In this document: positions 34,341 to 45,227 of the stretch, one piece after another | How the letters are laid out: every line of letters starts with the position of its first letter | Numbering within the stretch: position 1 is the stretch's first letter | The notes under the pieces: model-generated | The model's database searches: none | Told to the model about the DNA's origin: nothing | What the model saw: the letters and a program-made list of their open reading frames with translations, nothing else | Position numbers and translations under genes: made by a program | Origin: Vandiemenella viatica | Lineage: Eukaryota > Arthropoda > Insecta > Orthoptera > Morabidae | Length of the DNA stretch: 64,000 nt | Direction of reading: 5' to 3' | Assembly (NCBI GenBank): GCA_031002005.1 | Contig: JARYHS010008074.1 | Span: 14,392,924-14,456,923, forward strand

Positions 34341-36607
34341 GGCAATTTTGCCACGTTGTCACGCCTAGTTGTTGTTAGGGCGCTAATGACCACGTCGTCG
34401 ACGCGCCCTAAAACCCTAATAACAACAACAACAACAGCAAGGAAGTCTGGTATGACCTACCACGGGGAAATAATGCTGCACAGATTCAAATCTTTTGGTA
34501 GCAACGAGAGTCCTTTCCAGGGCAATAAGAGACCAATTCTTGGCCTGGCCCTTGCAGTTATCTGTGATGATGTGGAGATTTTTGGCTTGAGTGTTAGTTA
34601 TCTCCAAGTATTTTAATAGACAGCTCCCAACTTCATCTGAACCCCTTCCTCCGTCTTTCTCACTCCACAGAAACATGAATCCTTTATTTGACCCACAATC
34701 GTGGATACCGTAGTTATACGTCCATATTTTTCTCTTGTAAAATGCTGGGCTAACTGTTAGTTTTGGTGTGGGAAACGTTTGTTGCATGTCCATTGCTATT
34801 ACATGGTGCTCTTTCACATTCTCTTTAGCCAGAGCAGTTAAAGACACGATCATATTTTGTCCACTATCAGCCTTTCTTAGATGCAACTCATGCTGTTGTT
34901 TCCTTTGTGCAATTTCTTCTGCACATAATTCTGGGTTACTTGTTGCCGTTAGAAAGGCATCACATGTTGAACAGGTGTCGCTTTTCGGCAGTTTAAAGCA
35001 TATGTTAAATTCGGATACAAAAATTTCCCTGAATTTGCTTTTTGATACCGTAGGGACACCCTTTTCCTTGCAATATTCAGAGTACTTGTCGCGAAATAAG
35101 GATGCAATAGTAAGTTCACATCCAAAATAAACTTTGTTGGGATTCTGTTGCCTACTGTAGTGACTGGTATATTTTGGTATAGCATTGAGGAACTCTCTGA
35201 TACCTTCCACGGCTTCGTCTTGAAATTTATGTGGATGATTTCTATGTTTGCCTGAAAGAAAAGAGCGTATGAGTTGAAACACAACTTTATGTTACATATT
35301 ATATTTTAACATTATTTTATTTGGTTCAAATGGATACTTTATAGTAAAATGTAATATACAAACCTCTTCTATCTTCTATTGGAACTGTGAGACCCAACTT
35401 CATTTGCTGTTGCAAATTCCTCATTCTTCTTGCGTGGTTCTGTAAGCCATGAACACTCAGGAAAGCTTTCTTCATGACTTCTATTCCATTTGCTTTCACA
35501 TTGTATGAAAATGTCACAGCTCTAGATGAACTTTGCTTTGTAGTCTTTTTTGGATAGCTGTGAAAGAAAGAAATATAAAGTAGAACAAGGTAAAGTAAAT
35601 TTGTGACATTTGCTCCAGTCGTGTTAATAAAGTGAAACAAACTTTCGCTTTTTAGGTACCATTTTCATACAACAGGTTAGGTAAGTGTTCTGGGCATTAA
35701 AGTTTCCTATGTCCAAAAACGAGTGGAAAATATTTTCTTCTTCTCCGAGTAGTTTTGTATAGCACTGATTTGAGCACCTACAGGGACTTCCCAAAGATGC
35801 TGCCTGAACAGTCTTGTTGGTTTTAGACGACATATACTGTTGATCAGCATTACGTCGACGTTTGGCCTTCATTTTTTTCCACTGATCAATATTTCGCTTT
35901 CTTTTCCTTAAAGAGTTTGGTTTCTGAGGTGATACTTCACTTCCTCTACTTATTTCAAGCTGTAATATAAATAGAAAATAGTCACAGAATTTCCGTGAGA
36001 TATAGTCACAAGCCACATGAATCATTATAGGCTGTTGAAATGGCATTAATAATAAAAATATTCTTACAAGTTTGTAGCCATCAAAAATATATTGTTGCTG
36101 CAATCTGTGGACATTAAAATATGGCTCTAAAGGTTTCTCATTAACACAAAATACGACGATTAACAGTGTGAGCAATGTTAAGAGAAACAAAGTCACAAGC
36201 TACTACACAATGGTCACTGGTAAAAAATATTTTTATATACTTACTGAAACATCATCTGAGCTAGTACTGTTGCTTGATGGACACCAAGACTCATCAGAAT
36301 CGCTGTCAAAAGGATCAGAATCCTCATTTACACTACTGTCACTGTCATATACGCCTAGAACGTGCGAAGCACCTTCAGATGTACCTGAGCATTCAGCCAT
36401 TTTGATGTGGCTTGTGACTATGTATCTTCTGAAAATGACACGAGACGGCAGAGTATAGAACTACACTACGTCATCACCTGCCACCTTTTGAAGAAAGTCG
36501 GAACTTTTTCAATCCAAGATGAGGAGGGCATCGTTAAGAATGTCGTAGCGTGAATAACTCAATTTCGACAAAAGTGTGGCTTATGACTATATCTCTCCGA
36601 TCCCTTC

Positions 36608-37611
36608 ATATATATAACGTATTATAAACAATGAATGCAAGAAAATTTTGATTCAATTTCCAATATCTATTACATTTACTGTTATTGAACAGAGTGGGTA
36701 CCACACCACTACTACATCTACTACTACTGCTATTGTCCCTAATATTACTAATAACATTACTATTACTACTGCTACTAATACTACTATTACCACCACCAAT
36801 TGTCACAGCCGCACTTCGGTCCATTAGTGTTCATTTTCTTGGTGATGAGTGGCTCCAAAGGTAGAGTCTCCTGGAACCGGCAGCAAAGTCAGCCGCCCCG
36901 GCCATCAAGAGTTGAGCTCCTGGAATACCAAGACGGCCCCAGCTGTCGCTCAGACACGTTAGCCGAAGTGTACGGATCAGCGCGCGCACAGGTTAACTCT
37001 CACCGCCTCCCCACCACCTTGCCTAGTATCGTTTCAGCTACCCGGGCCTCTGATCCTTACCGACTGGGTGACAGACAGAAGCATCTCCTCAAGCGGGACC
37101 GTTCCCATGGTCCGCTCCTTGGTAGCTGGATCGGCCAGGCCCGCAAATGTCCGGATAGCGGGAAGCCAGCTTCAGTTAATGATTACTAGTTTTTCGGGGT
37201 AAGCTGCGTTGTTCGTCTGGTGAAAGCTGCAGAATGGTATCCGAAATCTTAGACTATTAAATAAACAACACGGCATAACCCGAAAATCTGCTAATCAGAA
37301 AATGTCATGTTTCACGTTTCTTTAATAAACGAATATTATAATATCCTTGAACAATTTTTACCCTTTCAAAGCCAGTGCACAATGTAGAACCACAATTACT
37401 TTTAACGTGAGAGTGTCTTTTAGTTTAGTCTCCAACAATCATAGATACAAGCTAATTACTTATTCATCCCGCCGGTAATGTGCAGACCATGTAGACAGAC
37501 GTGTAGAAAAATGCTTACTTAAGACAATGCGCGTTTCTCTGAGACGTATGGACCGGCATCAGAGAAAGAGATCGTTGTGACCAATGCACATTGTTCTTCA
37601 CTGTTAATCAT
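36608..37611. other. Intron sequence with a GC-rich patch
   Basis: A (CTA)n-like simple region (36708-36792) is followed by a GC-rich stretch (about 36860-37190) with a 129-codon open frame on the plus strand. Its translation (Ser, Arg and Pro rich) has no motif I recognise and no splice context was convincing. It might be part of an unrecognised LTR. Confidence 0.35.
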
Positions 37612-38262
37612 CTGTGTTTTATACTTACCACGAGGGGACTTGTAAAAAGGGACCTGATGAAGTTTGTAGCTTTCTGTGTGATTATGTAAACACCTGTGTA
37701 CCGCCTGAGGTGAAAACTCTACATGTGTTCAGTGATGCCTGTGGCGGGCAAAATCGAAACCATACTCTGGTCAGAATTCTATTGAGTCTCACCATGATTG
37801 GCCGGTTTGAAAAAATTCATCAGTACTTCCCAATACGTGGACATAGATCGAATATACACACCTTTACAGTATGATACCCTCATTCAAAATGCAAAGAAAA
37901 AATCACCATTTGAAGTGAGATCTGTCAAAACTGAGCAGATAGTCAGCTACAAGGAATGGTGGCCCTTAATATTCAAGAAGTATACAAAGAGTCTCCATCA
38001 TCGAGCTGATTTCCAGATCAGTCAATACAGACATCTCATATACAGGAGAGATCAGAAAGGGTTTGTTGAAGCATTCAAATTCATAAATGGATTGAATAGT
38101 GATATTTTTCAACTATACAAACATTGTGGTGACCTGATGCTACCAGTAGACCGTGCCTACGATTATAAAGTTCCCATCGACCAGAAGAAGGTAATGGATG
38201 TGGCAAAGATAATGCAGTATGTTCCACATGAACATAAAGAATTCTACAACACAATATTGTAA
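37612..38262 (+). pseudogene. Second, diverged DUF7869-like gene fragment
   Basis: The frame reads TYHEGTCKKGPDEVCSFL, LHVFSDACGGQNRNHTLVR and FEKIHQYFPIRGH, in the order seen in the transposon gene at 31466-36400 (GSDEVG, IITDNCKGQAKNW, FESVQHYFPVVGH). After GH the PCDRDFG-type block is missing and the frame shifts, resuming as DRIYTPLQYDTLIQNAKKK and running to a stop at 38262. A small deletion therefore removed a conserved part. The N-terminal part is absent. Sequence divergence shows another lineage of the family, not a copy of its neighbour. No terminal repeats were found. Confidence 0.65.
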
Positions 38263-40447
38263 TGGTCAGCAGAAAATGACACAGAGGATATTGACTAAAT
38301 GTATGAGGACAGTCTACGAGGGAGACATTATTCAAACTTAGTCACTCTCTTTTCTTGTTTATTATTTACATGTATATGGTGATTTTTGCTCTTGTCTACC
38401 TTTATATGCATAAGTATTTCTGAATGTAATTCTGCTATAATTTTTTTTCAATTTTACCTTGGAATAAACTTCTAACTAACAAAAATATTTGAAAAATACT
38501 TCATTCAGCAGTCAGTGAGATGCAAAAGGAAAGTATTCCATGCTCTTTGGACGTAAATTACAATGTCATGGACAACATTACATAATATTGAACAAGTGGA
38601 AAATATTAACCTCAATTAGTGCTACAAACCACCAATAGTAACTTTTTCTCTCCCACTTACCGTTTCCATTTTATAACGTTTTTTTCGTTTCCTGAAAAAC
38701 TAGGTTACATGGAATGTTTCCCTTCTGCATCTCACCAATTCACTTATCTCATCACTTGTATATTTTTTATTTAACAAACAATTCTCTTTTCTCAAGTCAT
38801 ATAACATTATCTTTATCCATAACCCTAAACCTTCTGCCCTCAGGCTAATATTTTACTATTAATAATCCCGCCAGGATTTTTGTTGCTTCTCCAGTGAGCC
38901 AAACTGTTTCATTCCAAAAAACCAAAAACTCGTCCTCTCCATTCAAATCTTCTCTTCAACAACTCACTCTTCTTGACTCTTCTTTTATTTTTCAGAGATC
39001 TTGTTATTCTTTGACCTACGAACTTAAAAATTTCGAGTTAATACACACCATTACAATTTATTAAATAAAAAATAGCTTAATTCATTTAAAATCACACAAA
39101 TGTGAGGTTGTGTACCTCACAAGTTACCATGAAATTCCCTGTATAAATTATTCCTGCCTCCTTTTTAATGTTAACCAAAAATAAATCTGGTGTTTCCTAA
39201 TCAAATAAAGAAGAAGGTATTACTTTTATGCCAAAAGTGCTGTTATAGAGAATGCCATAAACCTCCAGAAACTCTGAACACTTTATCACACAGCGAAGAA
39301 AAGACAAGAATGAATAAAAAACTAATTGAAAAAGATAGAACATAAGTCCTATCGTTAAAATGCACTTAAATCTGCTTCTTTATTCGCTCATGAGTTAAAA
39401 TCTGAACAATGAAAAATTTCCCAGATGAATGTTTACCAGTGAAAAGCAAATTGTTCCTTTGTAATGACAATATGGTACTTCAACATACAGAGTCTGTCCC
39501 AAACATAATTAGAATAAATTAGGGATAAAAATACTTTTGTAGATTAAAGTACAAATTACTGAAATTCTTCTAAATACCACTTTCATCCATCGAGCCAGTG
39601 GCGGCACGCTTCCTGGAACGCGACGACTGGAACCAAGTTCAGGTACCTAGTCACGGCCTCTTTACCTTTCAAATTTACTGTTCACCGCCCGTCTTTGAGT
39701 CAAAAACTGTTTGTTGATAACACATTTTGAGTAAAAGAAATATTTAAAAAATGTCAATCGCCTTCACCAAAGACTTGCCCATCCCTGCTTTTTTCGCGCC
39801 CGCGGAAGTCTTCGTGTGCTACTCTGCATTTTGTTTTTTCGACTCGGGGTCGAGTTCGAAGATCATGCCTCGCTACAAATAACCACGTTATATGAAAAAT
39901 TCAGATCACTTTCACAGCAGTCGAAGAAAACACTCGAGATTGTACACACTTTACTCATAGCTAAATGTTCTGTAAGAATGTGATGCACTGTATTTTTCGA
40001 AACATTTCACTCTTTCGCTGACATTCTGACTTTTAGACTCGACGGAATTGAGCATGCATCTCAATTTTCATACATTTTTGTTCCACCGTATGGTTGATGA
40101 ACATCCAGAGCGTTTCTGGTCGCTAGTCATCTCCTGAAACATCTTCTGTCAGCAGAAAACACAGCTAGCTTCATCTTCTTAAGCATCCTTAATCATAGTA
40201 ATGGTCTCCAAACACGATTCTATGAGCTGGACACAATCGTTTCTCCGTGGTACGTGGCACTGCGATTTCGCGACGCGGCCCTCAAATAGGGTTTCAGTCT
40301 AACAGTTATCGGCACACTGCAACGACCATGCAGAGTAATGACGCGGATCCCAAAAACCCCTACCACCATTCAGCCAAAAATTGCCGCACTCCAGGCATTT
40401 TGCGTCGGCGGAAAAAATAATTATTCAACTTATTTTTGTGACAAATA
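38263..40447. other. Intron 1 sequence without gene
   Basis: AT-rich sequence follows the stop of the DUF7869-like fragment. GGAATAAAC at about 38460 could have been its polyadenylation signal. The rest holds no recognised gene or delimited repeat. Confidence 0.45.
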
Positions 40448-40776
40448 GGGGGCGTCCATAAATTACGTGAGGTGACAGAGGGGGGGAGGGTCCAGCGAAA
40501 TCTCACCAAGGGGGGGGGGGGGGGTCAATGGAAATCTCACGTGAGGTTTTGGAAAGTTAGAGCTTTAAAAAAAAAAGGTCTAAAAATGACACGAAAGTCT
40601 ATTTTAGGGGGTATTTTGTCGAAAAGTGTGGGTGTAACCGGCTTTGGGAGAGAGGGATCTGTAGGGGCAGGGGGAGTCTCACGGGGACCAGCTCTCACCA
40701 ACCAGATCTCACCAGAAAGGGGGGGGGGGGGTCCGAGAATCCGGAAAAATACCTCACGTAACTTATGGATGCCCCC
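40448..40776. mobile_element. Palindromic MITE, copy C (GGGGGCATCC family)
   Basis: The left end is GGGGGCGTCCATAAATTACG after ATA, and the right end is ACGTAACTTATGGATGCCCC before TTA. This is the same family as 18854-19251 and 19914-20166, with poly(G) tracts between GAAATCTCACC blocks. It lies in intron 1 of the receptor gene. Confidence 0.7.
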
Positions 40777-41085
40777 TTACTATAGTGTTCCTTCAGTAGT
40801 AGGAGATTATCTTAATAGCCCGATAACAAACACAAGAAAAATTACTCAACTTCTATTAGTCTGGAATTCCATCTTCAGTTCTGCAGAAAAGGCTATTAAT
40901 ATCGTGTACGAACCACAAGTGTAAGAAAAAATGAGGAACAGAAAGCCAACACACAGAATCACAGTTTCTCGTTGCATCATTCTGATTCAGTGTCTGCTTG
41001 AACAACTAGATACAAATAAAACACGATTCTGCTGATGGTTACGAATGTGTGATAGTGTTTGATTGGATTGTGGTTGGTGTTGCAG

Positions 41086-41257
41086 CCGGCTCTCCGGACT
41101 ACCTGCAGGTGTTCTCGACGCCCGTGGGCGCGCAGCTGATGGTGAACGTGGTGCTGTTCGCCCTCACCGCTCGCTGCTGCTGGAATGTGAGGGCGGAGCT
41201 GGAGCGCATGGCTCCAGTGGCCACCTCCAGGAGGCGCTACCGGGCAGACCTCAGCAA
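41086..41257 (+). CDS. Methuselah-like GPCR, TM5 / third-loop exon
   Basis: The acceptor is GTTGGTGTTGCAG (to 41085) and the donor is AA|GTGAGT at 41258. The exon supplies two bases to complete the split codon from 30682 and ends with two bases of the next codon. It encodes SPDYLQVFSTPVGAQL, hydrophobic TM5 (MVNVVLFALTARCC) with the Asn typical of family TM5 starts, and a basic third intracellular loop (SRRRYRADLSK) of the kind that contacts G proteins. Codon use is GC-rich like the other exons. Confidence 0.85.
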
Positions 41258-41495
41258 GTGAGTACAGTCCAGGCTACTGCTACGGGATCTGTTTTCCACT
41301 CAACAAAGCGAATTAGTTGATACTTTAACATTTATTTACTCCTTTTCCAAACAAAACATTTTTAGATAACTATGTACGTTTTCGCGGCGGCAATGCTTTA
41401 TAAAAACTTCTCGGGTGCCTTTCTACCTTTCTGTGGAGCAGTAACATCAAAAAATAGCAAGGTTAATCAATAAATAGGGCATCCGTTCGATTTTT

Positions 41496-41540
41496 CGAGG
41501 CGCTAATGACCCCGCTGTCGACACGCCCGAAAGCAACAAC
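41496..41540 (+). repeat. 3'-terminal scrap of the RNase H-bearing LINE family
   Basis: GAGGCGCTAATGACCCCGC, GTCGACACGCCCGAAAGC and AACAACAAC match the end of the LINE at about 34378-34436 (GGCGCTAATGACCACG, GTCGACGCGCCC, AACAACAAC). Only the last ~45 bases are present. It abuts the Penelope-like fragment. Confidence 0.55.
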
Positions 41541-41960
41541 AACATCGATTTTTCGACCTCCACCAAAAATTGGACAGCCGTTGCGAACTTCGAAGGATAG
41601 TCTCAATCTTCGGGCTCCTGGAGTGTACAAAATCCCATGTGAATGCGGCACTTCTTATATAAGGCAAACCTTAAGGACAATTAATGAAAGACGAAAAGAA
41701 CACATCAAAACATTTTAAACTTGGACAAAAAGAAAAATCTGTCTTAGCCGAACACGCCACTGACAACGGACACGAGCCGTGCTTCGACAAAACGACACGC
41801 CTTTGTTACGCAAATAACTTTTGGGACAGTGTTGTGAAGGAGGCTATTGAGATTAGGCTTAGCAACAATGTTATTAATCGTGATCAAGGCCTCAATTTAA
41901 GCCAAGCTTGGAAGCCAGCATTTGGATTATTACAAACGAGACGGAATCGAGCCATATAAT
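41541..41960 (+). pseudogene. Penelope-like element, GIY-YIG endonuclease fragment
   Basis: This is the C-terminal endonuclease of a Penelope-like retroelement. The frame reads PGVYKIPCECGTSYIRQTL, the GIY-YIG core with Arg in place of the second Gly, then ERRKEHIK. After a frameshift near 41710 it continues with KSVLAEHATDNGH, VKEAIEIRLSNNVINRDQG and LSQAWKPAF. The order and wording fit the Penelope endonuclease, and the CxC in the core is a hallmark of this group. The RT domain is absent, so the copy is 5'-truncated. The mutated Gly and the frameshift make it inactive. Confidence 0.8.
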
Positions 41961-42185
41961 GGCATAGGAGTGACCCGATCGTGACGTCACCAAGCGAGCA
42001 GGGCCTAACTAGATCGCCCCTCCACGCGCTTTCCCCCTCCGTTCCCGGCTGCTGGCGCTATATAATAGACTACCGTGCGGCAGACTTCAGTAATGTTAAG
42101 CGGGGGCTTGACAATGGAAGCAGTGCAAGCTTCCGAAACGTCGCCAGACGGCTCAATTCTGACGCGCCTTGAAACCCGAGAAGTT
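41961..42185 (+). mobile_element. Penelope-like 3' terminal segment
   Basis: This follows the endonuclease directly: a CGATCGTGACGTCACC stretch, a CTATATAATAG word, a stem-loop-like GGAAGC...GCTTCC followed by CGAAACGTC, and CTTGAAACCCGAGAAGTTTTC. Such segments in Penelope-like elements carry repeat ends and hammerhead ribozymes, which is known of the family. Confidence 0.55.
42106..42146 (+). ncRNA. Degenerate hammerhead-ribozyme-like motif
   Basis: CTTGACAATGG, stem GGAAGC with GCTTCC, and CGAAACGTC occupy the places of CTGATGA, stem II and GAAACGTC in Penelope hammerheads. The GAAAC box and stem II fit. The CTGATGA box is altered (CTTGACAA), so self-cleavage is probably lost. Confidence 0.35.
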
Positions 42186-44006
42186 TTCATAAAACATTTT
42201 TAATCAATAAACAAACATTTTTAAATACAAGAAATTGAAATCAAATAAAACCATATTATATTTTCTTCTTTTTTCCGGCCACTAATTTAGAGATGAAAGC
42301 ATTTTTCTAGAGACATGAGAGCTTCTTATCTGACAAGCTTCCTTGTCAAGGATCTTGAACGTTTTTTTTTTTTTAATGTAACCCCAGAAACAATAGCACC
42401 ATGTTGAATCGTAACAGGTTACCATATGTCCAATGTGTTCACCAGCATGCTTCAGATGACTTCCTAGTATATGAAAATATTGCAGTACGCGATCCAACTA
42501 ACACATCTCTCTCCGTGGCGGAGTGTCCTTCACTCCTCCACTCTCTTCAACCTGCCGGTCACGAGAGATGGCCTCCCTTCCTTCCTGGTCGAGCAGGTGC
42601 CTCCAGACACCCACTCCCAGCATCCGTTGGTGACAAATCTGCCAGCCAATCACCAGACGTCACATGGAAGGAAAGGACAAGCGCTACATTTAAGTACCGT
42701 TGCTGCAGCGTCCCCACACTCATTCAACCCTTCACAGATGGCGCGGGTGGTGCCTCTTCGTCACGACTTCGGACGCACCCCAACGGTCAGAGAATGGGGT
42801 GACATGTGTCACTACGTCACCACGGTGTACATTCGTACCATAGTTAGATGGCAACGAGTTCGTATTTCTAAATCATACATGCACATTGATTTGGCCAATT
42901 ACGTCACAACCATCTTCTTTCAGCTTCTTGTATTCCGTCCTGGATCTTTCTCTTCCAGCTTCATTTCAAGCTTACTTGTAGTGTTCCCATCTTTCTTCTT
43001 TTTCTGGGTGGTCACTACCTGTGTATGATCATTTTCTTCACTATTTTGTGGTCTTCTTTTGTCGTATCCCAGAAATTCAGAATTACTGAGGCTGTCTTAT
43101 TTTTTAAAAATCTAGTAACTTTTTTCCTTAATTACATCAGTTTTCTTATTTCTCTAGTTCGATTACTTCTTCATATTTAACTCAATATCTACAACAAAAC
43201 ATGTAAATCAGGCTTAACTAATGACACTCTCATGTGCATTTCTCCTGCGTGTGATGTGACAGGACTCGACTGGCGATGTGTTCGTTCCCTGCCCGTTCTG
43301 AGGGAGGGGACTCTTCCCATTTGAAAACCGATTCCATACATTTACCATGTTTAGTGCGTATTCAATTTATGCAAGTCTAAATTTGGCGCAAAAACTCGAA
43401 CCCTAGCAGTTCTCGATACAAGGCAGACCATGGTTGTTAATAGGTGATTTCTGAATCCAGTCTTTCTTTCTTATTTCGTATAGATAAAAATCCTCTCAAA
43501 ACAGCTATTGCGCAGTTAGTAACGAAGTGTGTCTGGAGCTAATCTTTTCGCTTTTGAGATCATTGAAGCTCAAATGGGTGACGAGTTGAACGTCGTTTGT
43601 TATTTTCCTGTGCTCCCTTAAAGTCATTTTTTCCTCAGTAGTTGTAGCGGAGCTCTTTGGCTACGCGCAGGAAGTTGCTGGATGGAACTGGTTATTAGGT
43701 GCTTGATTGTGTCTTTCTTACTAACATGCTTGTTGAAGATCAGCATTCTGCAGCGGAGTACATTAATCCAATGGCAAAACATCTTTCTGAAGACACTTAG
43801 GTGGAACCACATAGTTTCTGGATGATATTACAGCGAGAATGGCGTTTCGTTGCAGTTTTTGTCAGTCAGGTGTTATTTAAAGGAATGGGTCCTGTCCATT
43901 ACGGAAAGCTTACAATGTCAAATAACGCGGTATTCGCGCAAAAATACAGTTGATATTAAGATAGTGTCCAGTTGTTTGTGCAACAAAACTGTATGTATAT
44001 TGTTAC
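42186..44006. other. Intron 2 sequence without gene
   Basis: Open frames at 42401-43028 and 43850-44047 show no motif or convincing splice context. The GC-richer stretch 42490-42800 could be a repeat remnant. Confidence 0.4.
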
Positions 44007-44258
44007 TGGCGTGGTGGGTGAGCGGTAACACTCTGGCATCGCATTAAGGGGGACACAGGTTTGAATCCCCATCCGGCCATCCAGGTTTCGGTTTTACATA
44101 GTTTCCTCAAATCACTCCAGGCGAATGACGGGATGGTTCCTTCAAAAGGCCGTGACCGAATTCCCTCCAATTCCTTGCCCTCTCCCCCCAATCCCCCCGT
44201 CTTTTCCCGCTTCTAATGACCTCGACGTCGTCGAGGCTTAAAGCAATAAAAAAAAACG
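44007..44258 (+). repeat. SINE-A copy with A-rich tail
   Basis: It has the A-box-like GTGGTGGGTGAGCGG, the B-box GGTTTGAATCCCC, a CATCCGGCCATCCAGG block, CTTCAAAAGGCCG, CTAATGACCTCGACG and CGTCGAGGC, then (A)n at 44250-44258. Confidence 0.85.
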
Positions 44259-44264
44259 TGACAC

Positions 44265-45227
44265 TCATTGGAGATTACCAACAGAAGTGAAAACTTCAAA
44301 CTATTAATATCATACACCCAACACGTCATACTTACACCTACAGAGATATCCTAAATAATAACAAATAAGTCTGTGTGGTCGTAATGAACTAGTGACCGGG
44401 TTTCCAGTGGCTTAGACGCCTTAACCTATCCCGGTAGCCGTAACAAGTATAGAGGACCTACAGTTAATGTGGAATCCAAATCACGGAAGCATTCTGGCGT
44501 GCTTCACATTACACAGGAAGCTATGCCAGATGTGAAGGTCGGGTTAATGGTCTATGATAAACGTCACCGAGACAGAGATTTGAACTGGGGACCTTTCGTT
44601 CGCCTTAACCACCAGACCGCAACAGATATACTATTAATATTAGCATGTCGGTAATGCGGACTTATAAGATTTTACCAATCCAAAAATCTCCCAGCGTGCT
44701 AAAGAAGGTTTCACTTGAAAAACTAAAAATCTAACTTAATTCACAACCCAACGGTTCATCAAATCTTGCCAAAGGAGATATACCAAGCTATTATGTCAGA
44801 GGCAAGAAGGCTAATTCCTGTCTTCAGGAGTCTACCATGGAACGTCCCGGCGTAGCTCATATAATCAAATACAGCTCCTAAAAACTGTGGATTTGTATGA
44901 ATAATGGTGCCAGAAATTAAGGTGAGGGGGAAAAGGAGGAGGTGGTTTAGGTTTCTGTGAATCAAACCTCAACTGTATTTTCTATTTGTTTTAAAGTATA
45001 TGTATGCAAAATTCAATCAAAATCTCATAAAAACTGTGTTTGAATAATGATTTGGCGAGAAACGTCCTGCGCTCATATCATACGCCCTACAGCTGGCCGT
45101 GACGGCCGCGATCTGACGCGTAACAGGTGGCTTCTTGCGAACTCTTAGATTTACCCCCGTCCAAACATCGCGTGACGCGACTATAGAAGTTTCCAATTGA
45201 AAAAGAATTTTCAAATGAAATTTGCGT
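44265..45227. repeat. Duplicated segment, copy 1
   Basis: This segment is repeated in the same orientation at 53939-56215. Shared stretches include AACACGTCATACT, GTAATGAACTAGTGACCGGG, TGTGTCAGAGGCAAGAA (TATG here), AATCAAATACA, TTTTCTATTTGTTTTAAAG and GTGGCTTCTTGC. It contains a SINE-B copy at about 44390-44640. Copy 1 lacks the mariner. Confidence 0.75.
44390..44640 (-). repeat. SINE-B copy inside duplicated segment 1
   Basis: On the minus strand the head reads GCGGTCTGGTGGTTAAGGCG (A-box) and CCCCAGTTCAAATCTC (B-box). The body has CCTTCACATCTGGCATAGC and GTGAAGCACGCCAG words. This is the clearest copy of the family. Confidence 0.7.

Larger units (their letters stand above)
31986..34436 (+). 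mobile_element. RNase H-bearing LINE (I/R1-like), 5'-truncated
   Basis: This is flanked by the perfect 13-bp duplication GCAAGGAAGTCTG (31973-31985 and 34437-34449). It begins inside the RT domain and ends with a GGCGCTAATGACC stretch and an (AAC)n tail (34420-34436). The insertion splits the RLPCDRDFG-coding part of the host transposon gene. The long open frame and exact duplication suggest a fairly recent event. A fragment of the same 3' terminus is at 41496-41540. Confidence 0.9.
31466..36400 (-). pseudogene. DUF7869-like transposon protein, four exons, split by a LINE
   Basis: The exons (minus) are 36400-36245, 35959-35643, 35557-35364 and 35251-31466, the last interrupted at 34436-31986. 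All junctions have GT/AG and compatible phases. Exon 1 is acidic and Ser-rich (52 codons from ATG 36400). Exon 2 has a basic RKRKRN and KAKRRR stretch and a Cys-rich patch (CRCSNQC, CCM), possibly zinc-binding. Exon 4 has CSTCDAF, VIAMDMQQTFP, KGFMFLWSEKDGGRGSDEVG, HIITDNCKGQAKNW and, beyond the LINE, RLPCDRDFGSIE. The conserved Asp residues could form a nuclease site. A 1-base frame change near 31720 follows FKL. The stop is at 31466. Total length would be about 660 residues. No cellular role is known to me. Confidence 0.65.
31073..36607 (-). mobile_element. DUF7869-like DNA transposon with long TIRs
   Basis: Perfect 33-bp inverted repeats (31073-31105 and 36575-36607; they start GAAGGGATCGGAGAGATA and contain TAGTCATAAGCCACA) bound the unit. 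It carries one minus-strand, four-exon gene resembling DUF7869 proteins. Without the inserted LINE and one duplication copy it is about 3.07 kb. Both flanks are TATATA, so the target duplication (up to ATATAT) cannot be fixed. It lies in intron 1 of the receptor gene, antisense to it. The transposase role of the gene is inference from the TIR-plus-gene arrangement. Confidence 0.7.

Noticed and set aside
36800..37189. 129-codon open frame in a GC-rich stretch
   Set aside because: GC-rich sequence gives long frames by chance. No motif, no start context and no splice evidence supports a gene.
42401..43028. Overlapping open frames of 133 and 185 codons
   Set aside because: Both translations are low in structure, they overlap in different frames, and the longer one ends in a run of hydrophobic and Ser residues from AT-rich DNA.
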